A stretch of DNA of 64,000 nt from DATLFA01 sp035525225 (GCA_035525225.1 DATLFA010000051.1:1-64000); one strand, 5' to 3'. Positions 34,361-43,269 are shown, numbered from the stretch's first letter. Translations and numbers: made by a program. The notes: generated by a model not told the origin, from the sequence alone.

Positions 34361-34726
34361 ATGGACGCTGCCGCTGCCGCACGCGAGTTCTGCACCCGCT
34401 GGCCCGAGATGACCAAAGAAGAGATCGCGGCGCACTTCACCGACGACGCGGTGTACGTCAACATCCCCTTCCCGGGAGAGACGATCGGCGGGCCGGCCAT
34501 TGCCGAGGTGTTGCACGGGCCCTTCATGGCGAAGTTCGCGCGGATCGAGGCAACCGTCCATCAGGCCGCGGCGGCCGGAGATCTGGCCTTCACGGAACGG
34601 ACGGAGCGGTTCACCCCGCGAGACGGGACGGTGTTCGAGTTGCCGGTCGTGGGCGTCTTCGAAATGCGCGGCGATCGCTTCTGCGCGTGGCGGGACTATT
34701 TCGATCGCGGTCACTGGCAGGCATAG
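34361..34726 (+). CDS. Limonene-1,2-epoxide hydrolase-like protein
   Basis: 121 residues, NTF2 fold of the LEH type. In Rhodococcus LEH the catalytic set is Asp-Arg-Asp (R99, D101, D132). Here FTERTERF gives R80 and E82, and AWRDYFDR gives D112, so one Asp is Glu. It may still open an epoxide, or have drifted to a binding role. The N-terminus is shorter than in the Rhodococcus enzyme, as in the mycobacterial EphG type. Its stop is 4 bases before the next start. Confidence 0.85.
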   Translation: MDAAAAAREFCTRWPEMTKEEIAAHFTDDAVYVNIPFPGETIGGPAIAEVLHGPFMAKFARIEATVHQAAAAGDLAFTERTERFTPRDGTVFELPVVGVFEMRGDRFCAWRDYFDRGHWQA

Positions 34727-34730
34727 GCCG

Positions 34731-35996
34731 ATGTCTTCGCGCTCTGAAGGCCACTCGGGCGTGTCCAACGCCGACGAACACGCGGGGGACACGGAGGAGC
34801 AGGCGGCGTTTCGCGTCGAGGCCCGGGAGTTCCTGCGAACCCATCTGCCGCCGCGACGCGATGCGAATCCGTGGGCATTGAACTTCACCTCCGACGACGT
34901 CGAAGCGCGCACACATTTCGAGTCCGGACGCGCGTGGCAGCGGCTGCTCTTCGACAACGGTTTCGCCGGTCTCACGTATCCCCGCGAGTACGGAGGGCGG
35001 GGCGGCGAGTCCTGGCACGAACGCATCTTTCGTGAAGAGCTCGCGCATGTCGAAGCGCCGACCGCGTTCATCTCGGCGACCATCGCAATGCTCGGGCCGA
35101 CCCTGATGCGTCACGGCAGCGACGAGCAGCGCCGCGAGTACCTACCCCGCCTGCTCTCCGGCGACGACGCGTGGTGTCAGCTCTTCAGTGAGCCCGGCGC
35201 CGGCAGCGACCTCGCCGGTCTGGCGTGCCGAGCCGACCGCGACGGTGACCAATTCATCGTCAACGGGCAGAAGGTGTGGAACTCGGCGGCGCAGTTCTGC
35301 GACCGCGGCATGCTCCTCGTGCGCACCGATCCCGATGTGCCCAAGCATCACGGCATCACCTTCCTGCTCGTCGACATGGACAGCCCCGGAGTTGAGGTGC
35401 GTCCACTGGTACAAGCCACGGGCTCGGCGCATTTCAACGAAGTGTTCCTCTCCGATGTCACGGTCCCCGTGAGGCGGGTCCTGGGCGAGATTGACGAAGG
35501 TTGGGCGCCGGCGCGCACTGTGCTGTCCAACGAGTCGGCGTTCATCGGTGGAGGGGGTGGTGGCGGCAACATCAACGAGAAGCTGGTGATGCTGGCGCGA
35601 GCGTTCGGAGCCATCGACGAACCGACCGTCAGGCAGGACCTCGCCCGTCACTACACCCGTGAGCGGCTACTCGCGATCATGGGCGAGCAGATCCTCGCGG
35701 CGGTGCGCCAGCGCAAGGCGCCGCCGATGGATCCGTCGATACTCAAGCTCTTCGTCGCCGAGAATCGCGTGTTGTCGGGAAACCTGGCGATGGCCATGGC
35801 CGGCCCCGCCGCGTTGGTCGCGACCGATGAGCGCAGCGCGTGGATGCAAGCCGAGCTGGTCGGGCGCTACGGCATCTCGATCGGTGGTGGTACGAACGAA
35901 GTGCAGCGCAACAATCTTGCCGAGCGCGCGCTGGGCCTACCGCGCGAGCCATCGGTCGACCGCGAAGTCCGCTGGCGCGAGATACGCCGCAGCTGA
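34731..35996 (+). CDS. Acyl-CoA dehydrogenase family protein
   Basis: 421 residues. Blocks include GFAGLTYPREYGGRGGE, FSEPGAGSDLAGL, VNGQKVWNSAAQ and YGISIGGGTNEVQRNNLAER, typical of FadE-type enzymes in actinobacteria with the IGGGTNE catalytic-region motif. A Gly-rich stretch (IGGGGGGGN) is mid-protein. The first 12 codons (MSSRSEGHSGVS) overlap a copy of the dispersed repeat. The stop overlaps the methyltransferase start (TGATG). Confidence 0.92.
   Translation: MSSRSEGHSGVSNADEHAGDTEEQAAFRVEAREFLRTHLPPRRDANPWALNFTSDDVEARTHFESGRAWQRLLFDNGFAGLTYPREYGGRGGESWHERIFREELAHVEAPTAFISATIAMLGPTLMRHGSDEQRREYLPRLLSGDDAWCQLFSEPGAGSDLAGLACRADRDGDQFIVNGQKVWNSAAQFCDRGMLLVRTDPDVPKHHGITFLLVDMDSPGVEVRPLVQATGSAHFNEVFLSDVTVPVRRVLGEIDEGWAPARTVLSNESAFIGGGGGGGNINEKLVMLARAFGAIDEPTVRQDLARHYTRERLLAIMGEQILAAVRQRKAPPMDPSILKLFVAENRVLSGNLAMAMAGPAALVATDERSAWMQAELVGRYGISIGGGTNEVQRNNLAERALGLPREPSVDREVRWREIRRS
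34740..34760. repeat. Dispersed GC-rich repeat inside a start region
   Basis: CGCTCTGAAGG followed by CCACTCGGGC matches the copy at 36009 (which reads CGCTCTGAAGGGCACCTCGG). Both begin at nearly the same distance from their gene's ATG, so both are translated (SEGHSG here). Confidence 0.55.
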
Positions 35997-36898
35997 TGGC
36001 AAAGAGCTCCGCTCTGAAGGGCACCTCGGGCCCTAGCTCCGCACCGTCGAGCACGTTCAACGGTGCCGCAGTGCGCCGCGCCGTGCACGTCCGGTACGAA
36101 CGCCCGCCGATACTCGACGACAACTGGGCGTTGAAGCTCATCGATCGCAAGTCGCAGCTTCTGGTTCGCTGCCCGCCGCTGTACCGCAAGTTCCTCGCGC
36201 CACAACAACTTCGTGCGAAGGCTTTGTTCGCGTACTCGATCTCGAACCTGCGCCTCGCCGAAGAGTTGGTCGAGCAGGGCCTCGCGACGGGCACCGATCA
36301 ATACCTGTTGCTGGGCGCGGGTCTCGACAGCTTCGGCGTGCGGCGCGGTGATCTGTCCGGCCGCCTGCGGGTGTACGAGCTCGATCACCCCGTCCCGCAG
36401 GCAGTCAAGCGGGCCCGTATCGTGCGGGCTCGCGGTTCGGTGCCCACCAACGTCGAGCTCGTGCCCATCGACTTCGAAAAGACCACCATCGCGCGGGCGT
36501 TGACAGCGTCGAGTCACGATCCGCGCAGGCCGTCGACGGTGTCGTGGCTCAACACGATCGCGTATCTCACGGTCGACGCGACGGTGGGTTCATTGCGCGG
36601 ACTCGGCGAGGTCACCGCGCCGGGTAGCCGGCTGATCTTCAACTATCCGCCAACGGCTCGCCTCGCCCCCGAGTCCGAGGCTGCACTCGCCGCGGTTCGA
36701 GCGTCGGTCGCTCGCAAAGGCGAACCGTTTCGCGCGACCTTCGAACCGCACGAGATGGAGCACCACGTGTCCGATGCCGGGTTCACGGTCGAAGCACACC
36801 TGACCGAAGCCGATCTCGACGCCCGGTTCTTCACCGGTCGTGCCGATGACCTGCGACCCACGTTGCCCGCGCGTACCATCGTCGCGCGACGCGTCTGA
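35996..36898 (+). CDS. SAM-dependent methyltransferase (LCMT/PPM1 type)
   Basis: 300 residues. Motif I is LLGAGLDSFGVRR (GAGLDSF at 108-114), then YELDHPVPQAVKR, as in leucine-carboxyl-methyltransferase-type O-methyltransferases common in actinobacteria. It would methylate a carboxyl or hydroxyl with SAM. The N-terminal 20 residues (MAKSSALKGTSGPSS) are low complexity and derive from a repeat copy. Its ATG shares a base with the preceding stop. Substrate unknown. Confidence 0.9.
   Translation: MAKSSALKGTSGPSSAPSSTFNGAAVRRAVHVRYERPPILDDNWALKLIDRKSQLLVRCPPLYRKFLAPQQLRAKALFAYSISNLRLAEELVEQGLATGTDQYLLLGAGLDSFGVRRGDLSGRLRVYELDHPVPQAVKRARIVRARGSVPTNVELVPIDFEKTTIARALTASSHDPRRPSTVSWLNTIAYLTVDATVGSLRGLGEVTAPGSRLIFNYPPTARLAPESEAALAAVRASVARKGEPFRATFEPHEMEHHVSDAGFTVEAHLTEADLDARFFTGRADDLRPTLPARTIVARRV
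36009..36036. repeat. Dispersed GC-rich repeat inside a start region
   Basis: CCGCTCTGAAGGGCACCTCG followed by GGCCCTAG. It resembles the 31-bp unit at 21074 (CTCCAGGGCCGCTCGGGCCC). It lies in codons 5-14 of the methyltransferase gene and encodes ALKGTSGPS. Confidence 0.65.
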
Positions 36899-36908
36899 TC
36901 GTTCGGCC

Positions 36909-37733
36909 ATGGCGCAACTCTGCTTCAACACGTTCAATCGATCGGCCTACTTCGGTGTGGATCCCGACCTTCCCGCGCAGATCGATGCCGCCGGCGCCGC
37001 CGGCTATCGCCTTTTCGGCCCCGACACGTATTCGCTCGACGCCTGGCTATCGGACGGGCGTCCGGTAAGCGAGCTCGCCCGCATGCTCGACGCCCGGGGC
37101 ATGCAATGTTGGGAGATGGCCGCGCTGAACCTCGCTGAGCGCGAGGAGACACTTGCCGCTGCGCATCACGTCGCCGAGTTGGCCGCGGTACTGCGGCCGC
37201 GGTGGATTCTGACCAACGTAGGAGCGCCGGTGGATCTCGAGTTGTGCGACACATTTGCGATGGTGTGCGACGTACTCGCGACAGTGGGAGCGCGTCCCGC
37301 GATCGAGTACCTACCGTTCACCCCGGCCAACTCGATCGCGACGACCAAGGTGCTCATCGACCACGTCGGCGTCGAGCGAGCGAAGATCCTCTTCGACACG
37401 TGGCATCACTTTCGCGGGCCCGACAGCTATGCCGAACTCGAGGCGGCCGCGGTGGATCTCGTCGCGTACATTCAGTTCGACGACGCGCGCCCGATGATCG
37501 GCGACGATCTGGTGTCCGAGACCATCTACCGGCGCACGTTCCCCGGCGAAGGCGAATTCGATCTCGACGGATATTGCGATCGCATCAAGGCAAAGGGTTG
37601 GGACGGCGTCGTCAGCGTGGAGATCCTCGACCAGGAATGGCGGGACGGCTCGGCAGGATCGTTACACGAGTTCGCGCAGCGCACCTACGAGTCGTCGGCG
37701 CGCTACTGGACCATCACGGAAGGCGAAGTATGA
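36909..37733 (+). CDS. Sugar phosphate isomerase/epimerase-like TIM barrel protein
   Basis: 274 residues of the AP-endonuclease-2/xylose isomerase-like fold. Likely metal ligands are Glu in PAIEYLPF, Asp and His in FDTWHHFRG, the Asp pair in IQFDDARPM, and Glu in VSVEILDQEW. These proteins isomerise, epimerise or dehydrate sugar-like or keto acids. It begins at ATG 36909, 10 bp after the methyltransferase, and its stop overlaps the esterase ATG (ATGA). Confidence 0.89.
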   Translation: MAQLCFNTFNRSAYFGVDPDLPAQIDAAGAAGYRLFGPDTYSLDAWLSDGRPVSELARMLDARGMQCWEMAALNLAEREETLAAAHHVAELAAVLRPRWILTNVGAPVDLELCDTFAMVCDVLATVGARPAIEYLPFTPANSIATTKVLIDHVGVERAKILFDTWHHFRGPDSYAELEAAAVDLVAYIQFDDARPMIGDDLVSETIYRRTFPGEGEFDLDGYCDRIKAKGWDGVVSVEILDQEWRDGSAGSLHEFAQRTYESSARYWTITEGEV

Positions 37734-38689
37734 ACGTCGACGAGCTCATCGATCGAGAGGTTGCCGCGGCACTGGTCGCGACCGGCTACGGGTCGGTCGT
37801 CTATCCCCTCGACCCAGAGGGCGTGCCGGCGTTCCGCGCGAATCGGGTCGCGGTCGTGGTGCCGCTCGATCCTGCGTCCACGATCGCGATCCATGACGTC
37901 GCGGTGCCGGGCCCGCCAGGAGACCCCGATGTCATCGTGCGCGTCTATTCACCGCCCGCGAGCACCGAGCCGCGGCCGTGCTGCTATTGGATCCACGGCG
38001 GTGGCTACATCTTCGGCGACATCAATATGAGCGATCTGCGTTGTGTCCAGACCGCCGAGTCACTGGACTGTGTCGTGGTGTCCGTCGACTACCGACTTGC
38101 CCCCGAGTCACCGTTTCCCGCGCCACTCGATGACTGCTACGCCGGTTTGGCGTGGACCGCGGCACACGCTGCCGACTTGGGCATCGATCGGCAACGCATC
38201 GTGATCGTGGGGCAGAGCGCCGGCGGGGGTCTGGCCGCGGCGCTCGCGCTACTCGCGCGCGATCGGGGCGAGATCCCGGTGTCGTACCAACTGCTCATCT
38301 ACCCGATGATCGACGATCGCAACGCGACGACGTCCAGCGAGCTCGTCACCAAGGTGTGGACGCGTGAGGCCAATCTGCTCGGCTGGCGCTGCTATCTCGG
38401 CCACGAGCCCGGCATCGATGGAGTGTCGCCCTATGCCGCGCCCGCACGGGCCGAGGATCTACGGGGCCTGCCTCCGGCGTTCATCGGTGTCGGCACGCTC
38501 GACGTGTTCCGCGACGAGAACATCACCTACGCGCAGCGGCTGCTCGCCGCCGGCGTGCCGACCGAGCTCCACGTCTATCCCGGCGCCCCCCACGGCTTCG
38601 AGGGCCTCGCACCGCAGGCCGCGGTGTCGCAGCAATTCTCCCGCGACATCGCCGATGCGCTGCGTCGGGCGATGTACCCCCGTTGGTAG
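37730..38689 (+). CDS. Alpha/beta hydrolase, HSL (hormone-sensitive lipase) family
   Basis: 319 residues. The oxyanion motif is HGGG (89-92), the nucleophile is S163 in GQSAGGG, and the rest of the triad is D258 (GTLDVFRDEN) and H288 (GAPHGFEG). A carboxylesterase acting on a soluble ester is likely. It could cleave the methyl ester or lactone made or met in this operon. The ATG overlaps the isomerase stop. Confidence 0.93.
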   Translation: MNVDELIDREVAAALVATGYGSVVYPLDPEGVPAFRANRVAVVVPLDPASTIAIHDVAVPGPPGDPDVIVRVYSPPASTEPRPCCYWIHGGGYIFGDINMSDLRCVQTAESLDCVVVSVDYRLAPESPFPAPLDDCYAGLAWTAAHAADLGIDRQRIVIVGQSAGGGLAAALALLARDRGEIPVSYQLLIYPMIDDRNATTSSELVTKVWTREANLLGWRCYLGHEPGIDGVSPYAAPARAEDLRGLPPAFIGVGTLDVFRDENITYAQRLLAAGVPTELHVYPGAPHGFEGLAPQAAVSQQFSRDIADALRRAMYPRW

Positions 38690-38735
38690 CATCGCACGAA
38701 GGCCTCCGTCAGGCGGGAGCCGTGAGGGGAAGACC

Positions 38736-40427
38736 ATGAACGAGAGCGGCCTCTTGATTCGCGGCGGCCACGTCGTCGACGGCACCGGCAGCGAGCCCCG
38801 CCGCGCCGACGTGCGGGTGCAGTCCGGACGCATCGTCGAAATTGGCCTCGACGTGAAGCGTGACGGTGAGGAGATCTTCGACGCCGACGGTGCCATCGTG
38901 GCGCCCGGCTTCATCGACACGCACGCGCACACCGATCCGCAGGTGTTCTGGGACCCCACCGTCGACCCTGATCCGCTGCACGGCGTCACGACCATGCTCG
39001 TCGGCAACTGCAGCCTGTCGCTGTATCCCGCGTCGCCGTCGACGCGAGGCGACATCTCCGATCTGTTCGCGTATATCGAAGACGTTCCGCGCCACCTCTT
39101 CGACGATTGCGTGCCGTGGACGTGGTCCGACTACGCCGGCTACCGCGACACCGTCAACGCCACGGGCGCCGCGTTGAACTTCGCCGCACTCGTCGGCCAC
39201 AGTCCTATCCGACTTGCAGTGATGGGCGCCGACGCGTGGACGCGCGTCGCGACGCCAACCGAGTGCGCCGCGATGGCGCGGATTCTCGACGACGCCATGC
39301 GCGCCGGGGCGTGGGGACTGTCGACGTCGTTCCTCGACGTCGACGCGCACGGTCGACCAGTGCCGTCACGCGCGGCCGACGGAGCCGAGTTCGACGCGCT
39401 CCTCGATGCACTGGGCTCGCACCGACGAGGCCTCGTCGAGTTCGTCCCCGGACTGCTCAGCCCCGACCCTGAGATCGCCGTCGAAGAGTTGGCTCGTCGA
39501 TGCGGCGCACGCCACATCCCGCTCACGTGGACGGGCTTCGCCCATTCGAGCACGCCGGGTTACACGCAACGCTGGCTCGACTTGGCGCGACGGCTCCATG
39601 ACGAAGGCATCCGCTTCTACCCTCAGCTCTCGCCGCGTACCGTCGACTTCCGGCTCAACTGGGATTCGTCGATGATGTTCATGTCGATGCCCGAAGGTTG
39701 GCATCGTGTCGTCGCCGCCCGCGGTGCCGACAAGGCGGCGACCCTGCAAGACCCTGCATGGCGCCAGACGGCACGCGACGAATGGGACCGCACCGAGAAG
39801 GCGATGTTCCCTCACCGCCGCACCGAACTGGTGCGCTTCGTAGAGGTCTTCGGGGCCGAGAGCGAGCAATGGCTCGGGCGGAGCCTCGCCGACCTCGTCG
39901 CTGCGCGCGGCGGACATCCTTCCGATGTCTTTGCCGACTTTGTGCTGGCCAACGAGTGCCGCCCGGGCGTCGTCGCGGTCGGCATGGCGAATGCCGACAT
40001 CGATGGCGTTGCCCGTACCTTCGCCGATCCCAACGTGTTGATCAGCTCGTCCGATGCCGGGGCGCACATGAACATGTTGTGCGCATCGGGCGACACCACG
40101 TTGGTGTTGACACGCCACGTTCGTGAGCGCGGCGACTTCACCCTCGAAGAGGCCATCTACCAGTTGACGGGGCGTCAGGCCGAGGTCTTCGGCTTCAACG
40201 GCCGGGGCAAGATCGCGGTCGGCAACGTTGCCGACCTCACCGTGTTCGCCCTCGACGAATTGCACTACGACAACGACGAGTTCGTCTACGACCTGCCCGG
40301 CGGCGGGTCCCGCTTGCGCCGCCCCGAAGGCGGCTACCGATCCACCTTCGTCAACGGTGTCGCCGTGCAGTTCGATGGCAAGAGCACCGGGGCGCTACCC
40401 GGTCGCGTCATCGGCTCTGACGAATAA
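38736..40427 (+). CDS. N-acyl-D-amino-acid deacylase-like amidohydrolase
   Basis: 563 residues. It opens LLIRGGHVVDGTGSEPRRAD, then GFIDTHAHTDPQ (H63, H65). A late metal-site Asp lies in LISSSDAGAHMNM, and GKIAVGNVADLTVF is the second part of the beta-sandwich. This is the D-aminoacylase/dihydroorotase-like group. Actinobacteria carry many of these with unknown substrates, often in acyl-CoA pathways. ATG 38736 follows GAGGGGAAGACC. Confidence 0.9.
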   Translation: MNESGLLIRGGHVVDGTGSEPRRADVRVQSGRIVEIGLDVKRDGEEIFDADGAIVAPGFIDTHAHTDPQVFWDPTVDPDPLHGVTTMLVGNCSLSLYPASPSTRGDISDLFAYIEDVPRHLFDDCVPWTWSDYAGYRDTVNATGAALNFAALVGHSPIRLAVMGADAWTRVATPTECAAMARILDDAMRAGAWGLSTSFLDVDAHGRPVPSRAADGAEFDALLDALGSHRRGLVEFVPGLLSPDPEIAVEELARRCGARHIPLTWTGFAHSSTPGYTQRWLDLARRLHDEGIRFYPQLSPRTVDFRLNWDSSMMFMSMPEGWHRVVAARGADKAATLQDPAWRQTARDEWDRTEKAMFPHRRTELVRFVEVFGAESEQWLGRSLADLVAARGGHPSDVFADFVLANECRPGVVAVGMANADIDGVARTFADPNVLISSSDAGAHMNMLCASGDTTLVLTRHVRERGDFTLEEAIYQLTGRQAEVFGFNGRGKIAVGNVADLTVFALDELHYDNDEFVYDLPGGGSRLRRPEGGYRSTFVNGVAVQFDGKSTGALPGRVIGSDE

Positions 40428-40445
40428 CACAAGCGGGGGAACACC

Positions 40446-41252
40446 ATGAAGGTCGCCGTCGATGTCGCGGCGCGCGAAGGCATCGCGCTCGTCGAGCTCA
40501 ATGATCCCGCCAAGTACAACGCCCTGACGTCGGGCATGGTCCGTGAGCTCACCGAGACATTCGCGACGCTACGGGTCGACCGGTCGGTACGCGTCGTCGT
40601 GCTCGCCGGCCGAGGCAAGGGTTTCTGCGCCGGCGCCAACATGAGCGGCAGCGACGAGATCCCCGAGTTCGCCCGGGATCGTGGGCCGGTTGGCTTCATT
40701 CAGGTCTTGCAAGAGCAACTGGCCGACCTGGTGCTCGCGATCCACGAGCTACCGCAACCGGTCATCGCGGCGGTGCACGGTGCGGCGGTCGGAGGTGGCC
40801 TCGCGCTCGCGTTGGCCTGCGACCTGCGAATCGCCAGCGACGACGCGTACTTCGCCGCCCATTTCATCCGTGTCGGACTGTCGTCGTGCGATGTCGGCAC
40901 CAGCTACACGTTGCCGCGCATCGTCAGCCCGACGATCGCCGCCGAGTTGATGCTCACCGGCCGTCGTTTCGCCGCCGACGAAGCATCGCGAATCGGCTTG
41001 CTCAATCGCGTCGTGCCTCGAGATCAGCTGCACGGCGCCGCGTTCGAACTCGGCGAAGGCATCACCGCCAACAGCGAGTTCGGTGTCTACATGACCAAGC
41101 TCGGCCTATGGGCCAATCTCGACGCGCCCAGTCTTCGCCACGCCATACAACTCGAGAATCGCACGCAGGTGCTCGGCACTTTCACGGGCAACATGCGCGA
41201 GGCGGCGCAAGCCTTCGTGGAAAAGCGCCGGCCCGTCTGGAAACAGATGTAG
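40446..41252 (+). CDS. Enoyl-CoA hydratase/isomerase family protein (atypical active site)
   Basis: 268-residue crotonase. Oxyanion-hole motifs are GFCAGANM and GAAVGGGL. Both hydratase Glu positions are changed: GGGLALA has no Glu, and FAAHFIRVGLSSCDVGTSY has Phe where the second Glu should be. The Asp in SSCDVG may serve instead. So it is probably an isomerase, hydrolase or other crotonase rather than a classical hydratase. Last gene of the eight-gene operon. Confidence 0.92.
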   Translation: MKVAVDVAAREGIALVELNDPAKYNALTSGMVRELTETFATLRVDRSVRVVVLAGRGKGFCAGANMSGSDEIPEFARDRGPVGFIQVLQEQLADLVLAIHELPQPVIAAVHGAAVGGGLALALACDLRIASDDAYFAAHFIRVGLSSCDVGTSYTLPRIVSPTIAAELMLTGRRFAADEASRIGLLNRVVPRDQLHGAAFELGEGITANSEFGVYMTKLGLWANLDAPSLRHAIQLENRTQVLGTFTGNMREAAQAFVEKRRPVWKQM

Positions 41253-41257
41253 CGGGG

Positions 41258-42382
41258 CTACTCGGCTTCCATCAGTTTGTTGAGGCGCTCCGTGGTGTCG
41301 ATCCACTGCTGCACCATGTCGATCACGATATCCCGAGCCGGCCGCACACGATCGATGCTGCCCACGATCTGACCGGCAGGGTGACCGGCGAAGTCCTTCG
41401 AGTGCACGCGGCTGAAGCGGCTGGCCGCTTCGGAATACAAGATGCCCTGCAGCGGCATGGGCAACGGGTCGGGGGCGCCCGGCTGTTCCCACGCCTCGGT
41501 CCACTTGGTGCGCAACTGCCGCGCCGGCTTGCCGGTCATCACGCGTGAGCGGACGAAGTCGCGCGACGACGCCGCAAGCAGATTCTGCGTCGTCTCGGGG
41601 AACATGTCGGCCTCGGTGGTGAGCAACCAGATCGAGCCGAGCCACACCCCCTGAGCGCCGAGCGCCATCGCGGCGGCCATCTGACGCCCATCGCCGATGC
41701 CACCGGCGGCGAGCACCGGCACCTCGGGACCCACTGCGTCGACCACTTGCGGCACGAGGACCATCGTGGAGATCTCGCCGCAATGACCGCCGGCCTCGGT
41801 GCCCTGCGCCACGATCACGTCGACACCGAGTGCGACCTGGCGCTCGGCGTGCTGCTTGGAACCCACCAGCCCGCCCACGAGCAACCCGGCCTCGTGGCAC
41901 TGGTCGAGCACATATTTGGGCGGCGGGCCCAACGCGTTGACGACCATCTTGACGCCACCGTGGCTGAGCGTGACCTCGAGCTGTCCCGGGCCTTCTTCAT
42001 CGACACCGAGGCCGGCCGCCTTGACGGTGCGTTGCTCGAGGTCTGCGGGCAACGGGGGGATGCCGGCGTCGTCGAGCACTCGCTGCACGAACTGGCGATG
42101 GGCATCGGGGATCATCGCCTTCAGATGTTCGATCGACGCGTCTTGGCCGCCGCCCTTGCCCACGTACTTGACGGGCATGGCGAAGTCGACACCGTAGGGT
42201 CGCCCCTTGACGTGCTCGTCGATCCAGTTGAGCTCGACCTCGAGCCGCTCCGGCTCGTAGGCCAACGCGCCGAGCACCCCAAAGCCGCCGGCGTTGGTCA
42301 CCGCAGCGACGACGTCGCGACAGTGGCTGAACGCAAAGATGGGGAACTCGATGCCGAGTCGTTCGCAGATGGGTGTCTTCAT
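41258..42382 (-). CDS. Nitronate monooxygenase family protein
   Basis: 374 residues, an FMN-binding TIM barrel of the NPD group. Visible blocks are AFSHCRDVVAAVTNAGGFG, VIVAQGTEAGGHCG and VPVLAAGGIGDGRQMAAAM, then LGAQGVWLGSIWLL. It oxidises alkyl nitronates or acts as an enoyl reductase-like flavoprotein. ATG 42382 follows CCGGGAGCACCAC. It is divergent from the SDR at 42479 and convergent with the crotonase, 5 bp apart. Confidence 0.93.
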   Translation of the reverse strand: MKTPICERLGIEFPIFAFSHCRDVVAAVTNAGGFGVLGALAYEPERLEVELNWIDEHVKGRPYGVDFAMPVKYVGKGGGQDASIEHLKAMIPDAHRQFVQRVLDDAGIPPLPADLEQRTVKAAGLGVDEEGPGQLEVTLSHGGVKMVVNALGPPPKYVLDQCHEAGLLVGGLVGSKQHAERQVALGVDVIVAQGTEAGGHCGEISTMVLVPQVVDAVGPEVPVLAAGGIGDGRQMAAAMALGAQGVWLGSIWLLTTEADMFPETTQNLLAASSRDFVRSRVMTGKPARQLRTKWTEAWEQPGAPDPLPMPLQGILYSEAASRFSRVHSKDFAGHPAGQIVGSIDRVRPARDIVIDMVQQWIDTTERLNKLMEAE

Positions 42383-42478
42383 GTGGTGCTCCCGGGTTTT
42401 GAAGGGACCGGCCGCGGCAGTCTCGCACGCCTCGCCAGCAGCGGCAACGACTCGACATACTGGCAACGGGGGTTGGCG

Positions 42479-43264
42479 ATGGAACTCGGACTTGCAGGCA
42501 AGCGGGCGATCATCACGGGCGCATCGAAGGGAATAGGTGCCGCGGTAGCGCGTGAATTCGCCCGTGAGGGCACGCGGGTCGCGTTGATCGCACGCGACGA
42601 GCAGTCGTTGCGTGACGTCGCCGCAGCGTGTGGAGCGTCGGCGGTCGTCGTTCGCGCCGATCTGGCGCACGCGGATCAACTGGCCGACGCGTTCGCGTCG
42701 TGCATCGAGCAACTCGGTGGCATCGACATCCTCGTGAACAACGCCGGTTCCTCGCCCAACGGCACCATCGAACAGGTCACTGACGACCAGTGGGCCGAGT
42801 CGTTCCACCTCAAGCTGATGGGCTACGTGCGCGGCATGCGTGCAGTGATTCCCTCGATGCGGGCGCAACACTACGGCCGAATCGTCAACATCGGAGGCGT
42901 CGCCAGCGTGCATGCCAGCGCTGGGTACGCACTGGCCGCCTACAACGCGGCGATCGTGCACCTGACCCGTTCGACCGCCGAGCACGTAGGCCCCGACGGG
43001 ATCACCGTGACGACGCTGCATCCCGGACCGACGCTCACCGATCGACTGCGCACGATGTTTCAGGCAGGCGCGTCGGCTCGGGGCCTGAGCGTCGAAGAGT
43101 TCGGCGAGCGGGTCGTCGCGCAGGGCCTGCCGCTGCGCCGCCTCGGCACCCCCGAAGAGATCGCCAAGGTGATCGTGTTCATGACATCGGACGTCGCATC
43201 GTGGATGACGGGTGCCGGGTTGCTCGTCGACGGCGGCGCGGCCAAGGGCAACGTCACGCAGTAG
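42479..43264 (+). CDS. SDR family protein lacking the YxxxK motif
   Basis: 261 residues with an intact cofactor motif TGASKGIG and NNAG. At the active site the sequence is SAGYALAAYNAAIVHLTRS. Aligned on the following helix, Asn takes the place of the catalytic Lys and no YxxxK can be formed. C-terminal WMTGAGLLVDGG is normal. It may bind NAD(P) without classical dehydrogenase chemistry, like other SDRs with an Asn at this position. ATG 42479 follows ACGGGGGTTGGCG. Confidence 0.87.
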   Translation: MELGLAGKRAIITGASKGIGAAVAREFAREGTRVALIARDEQSLRDVAAACGASAVVVRADLAHADQLADAFASCIEQLGGIDILVNNAGSSPNGTIEQVTDDQWAESFHLKLMGYVRGMRAVIPSMRAQHYGRIVNIGGVASVHASAGYALAAYNAAIVHLTRSTAEHVGPDGITVTTLHPGPTLTDRLRTMFQAGASARGLSVEEFGERVVAQGLPLRRLGTPEEIAKVIVFMTSDVASWMTGAGLLVDGGAAKGNVTQ

Positions 43265-43269
43265 AGGCG

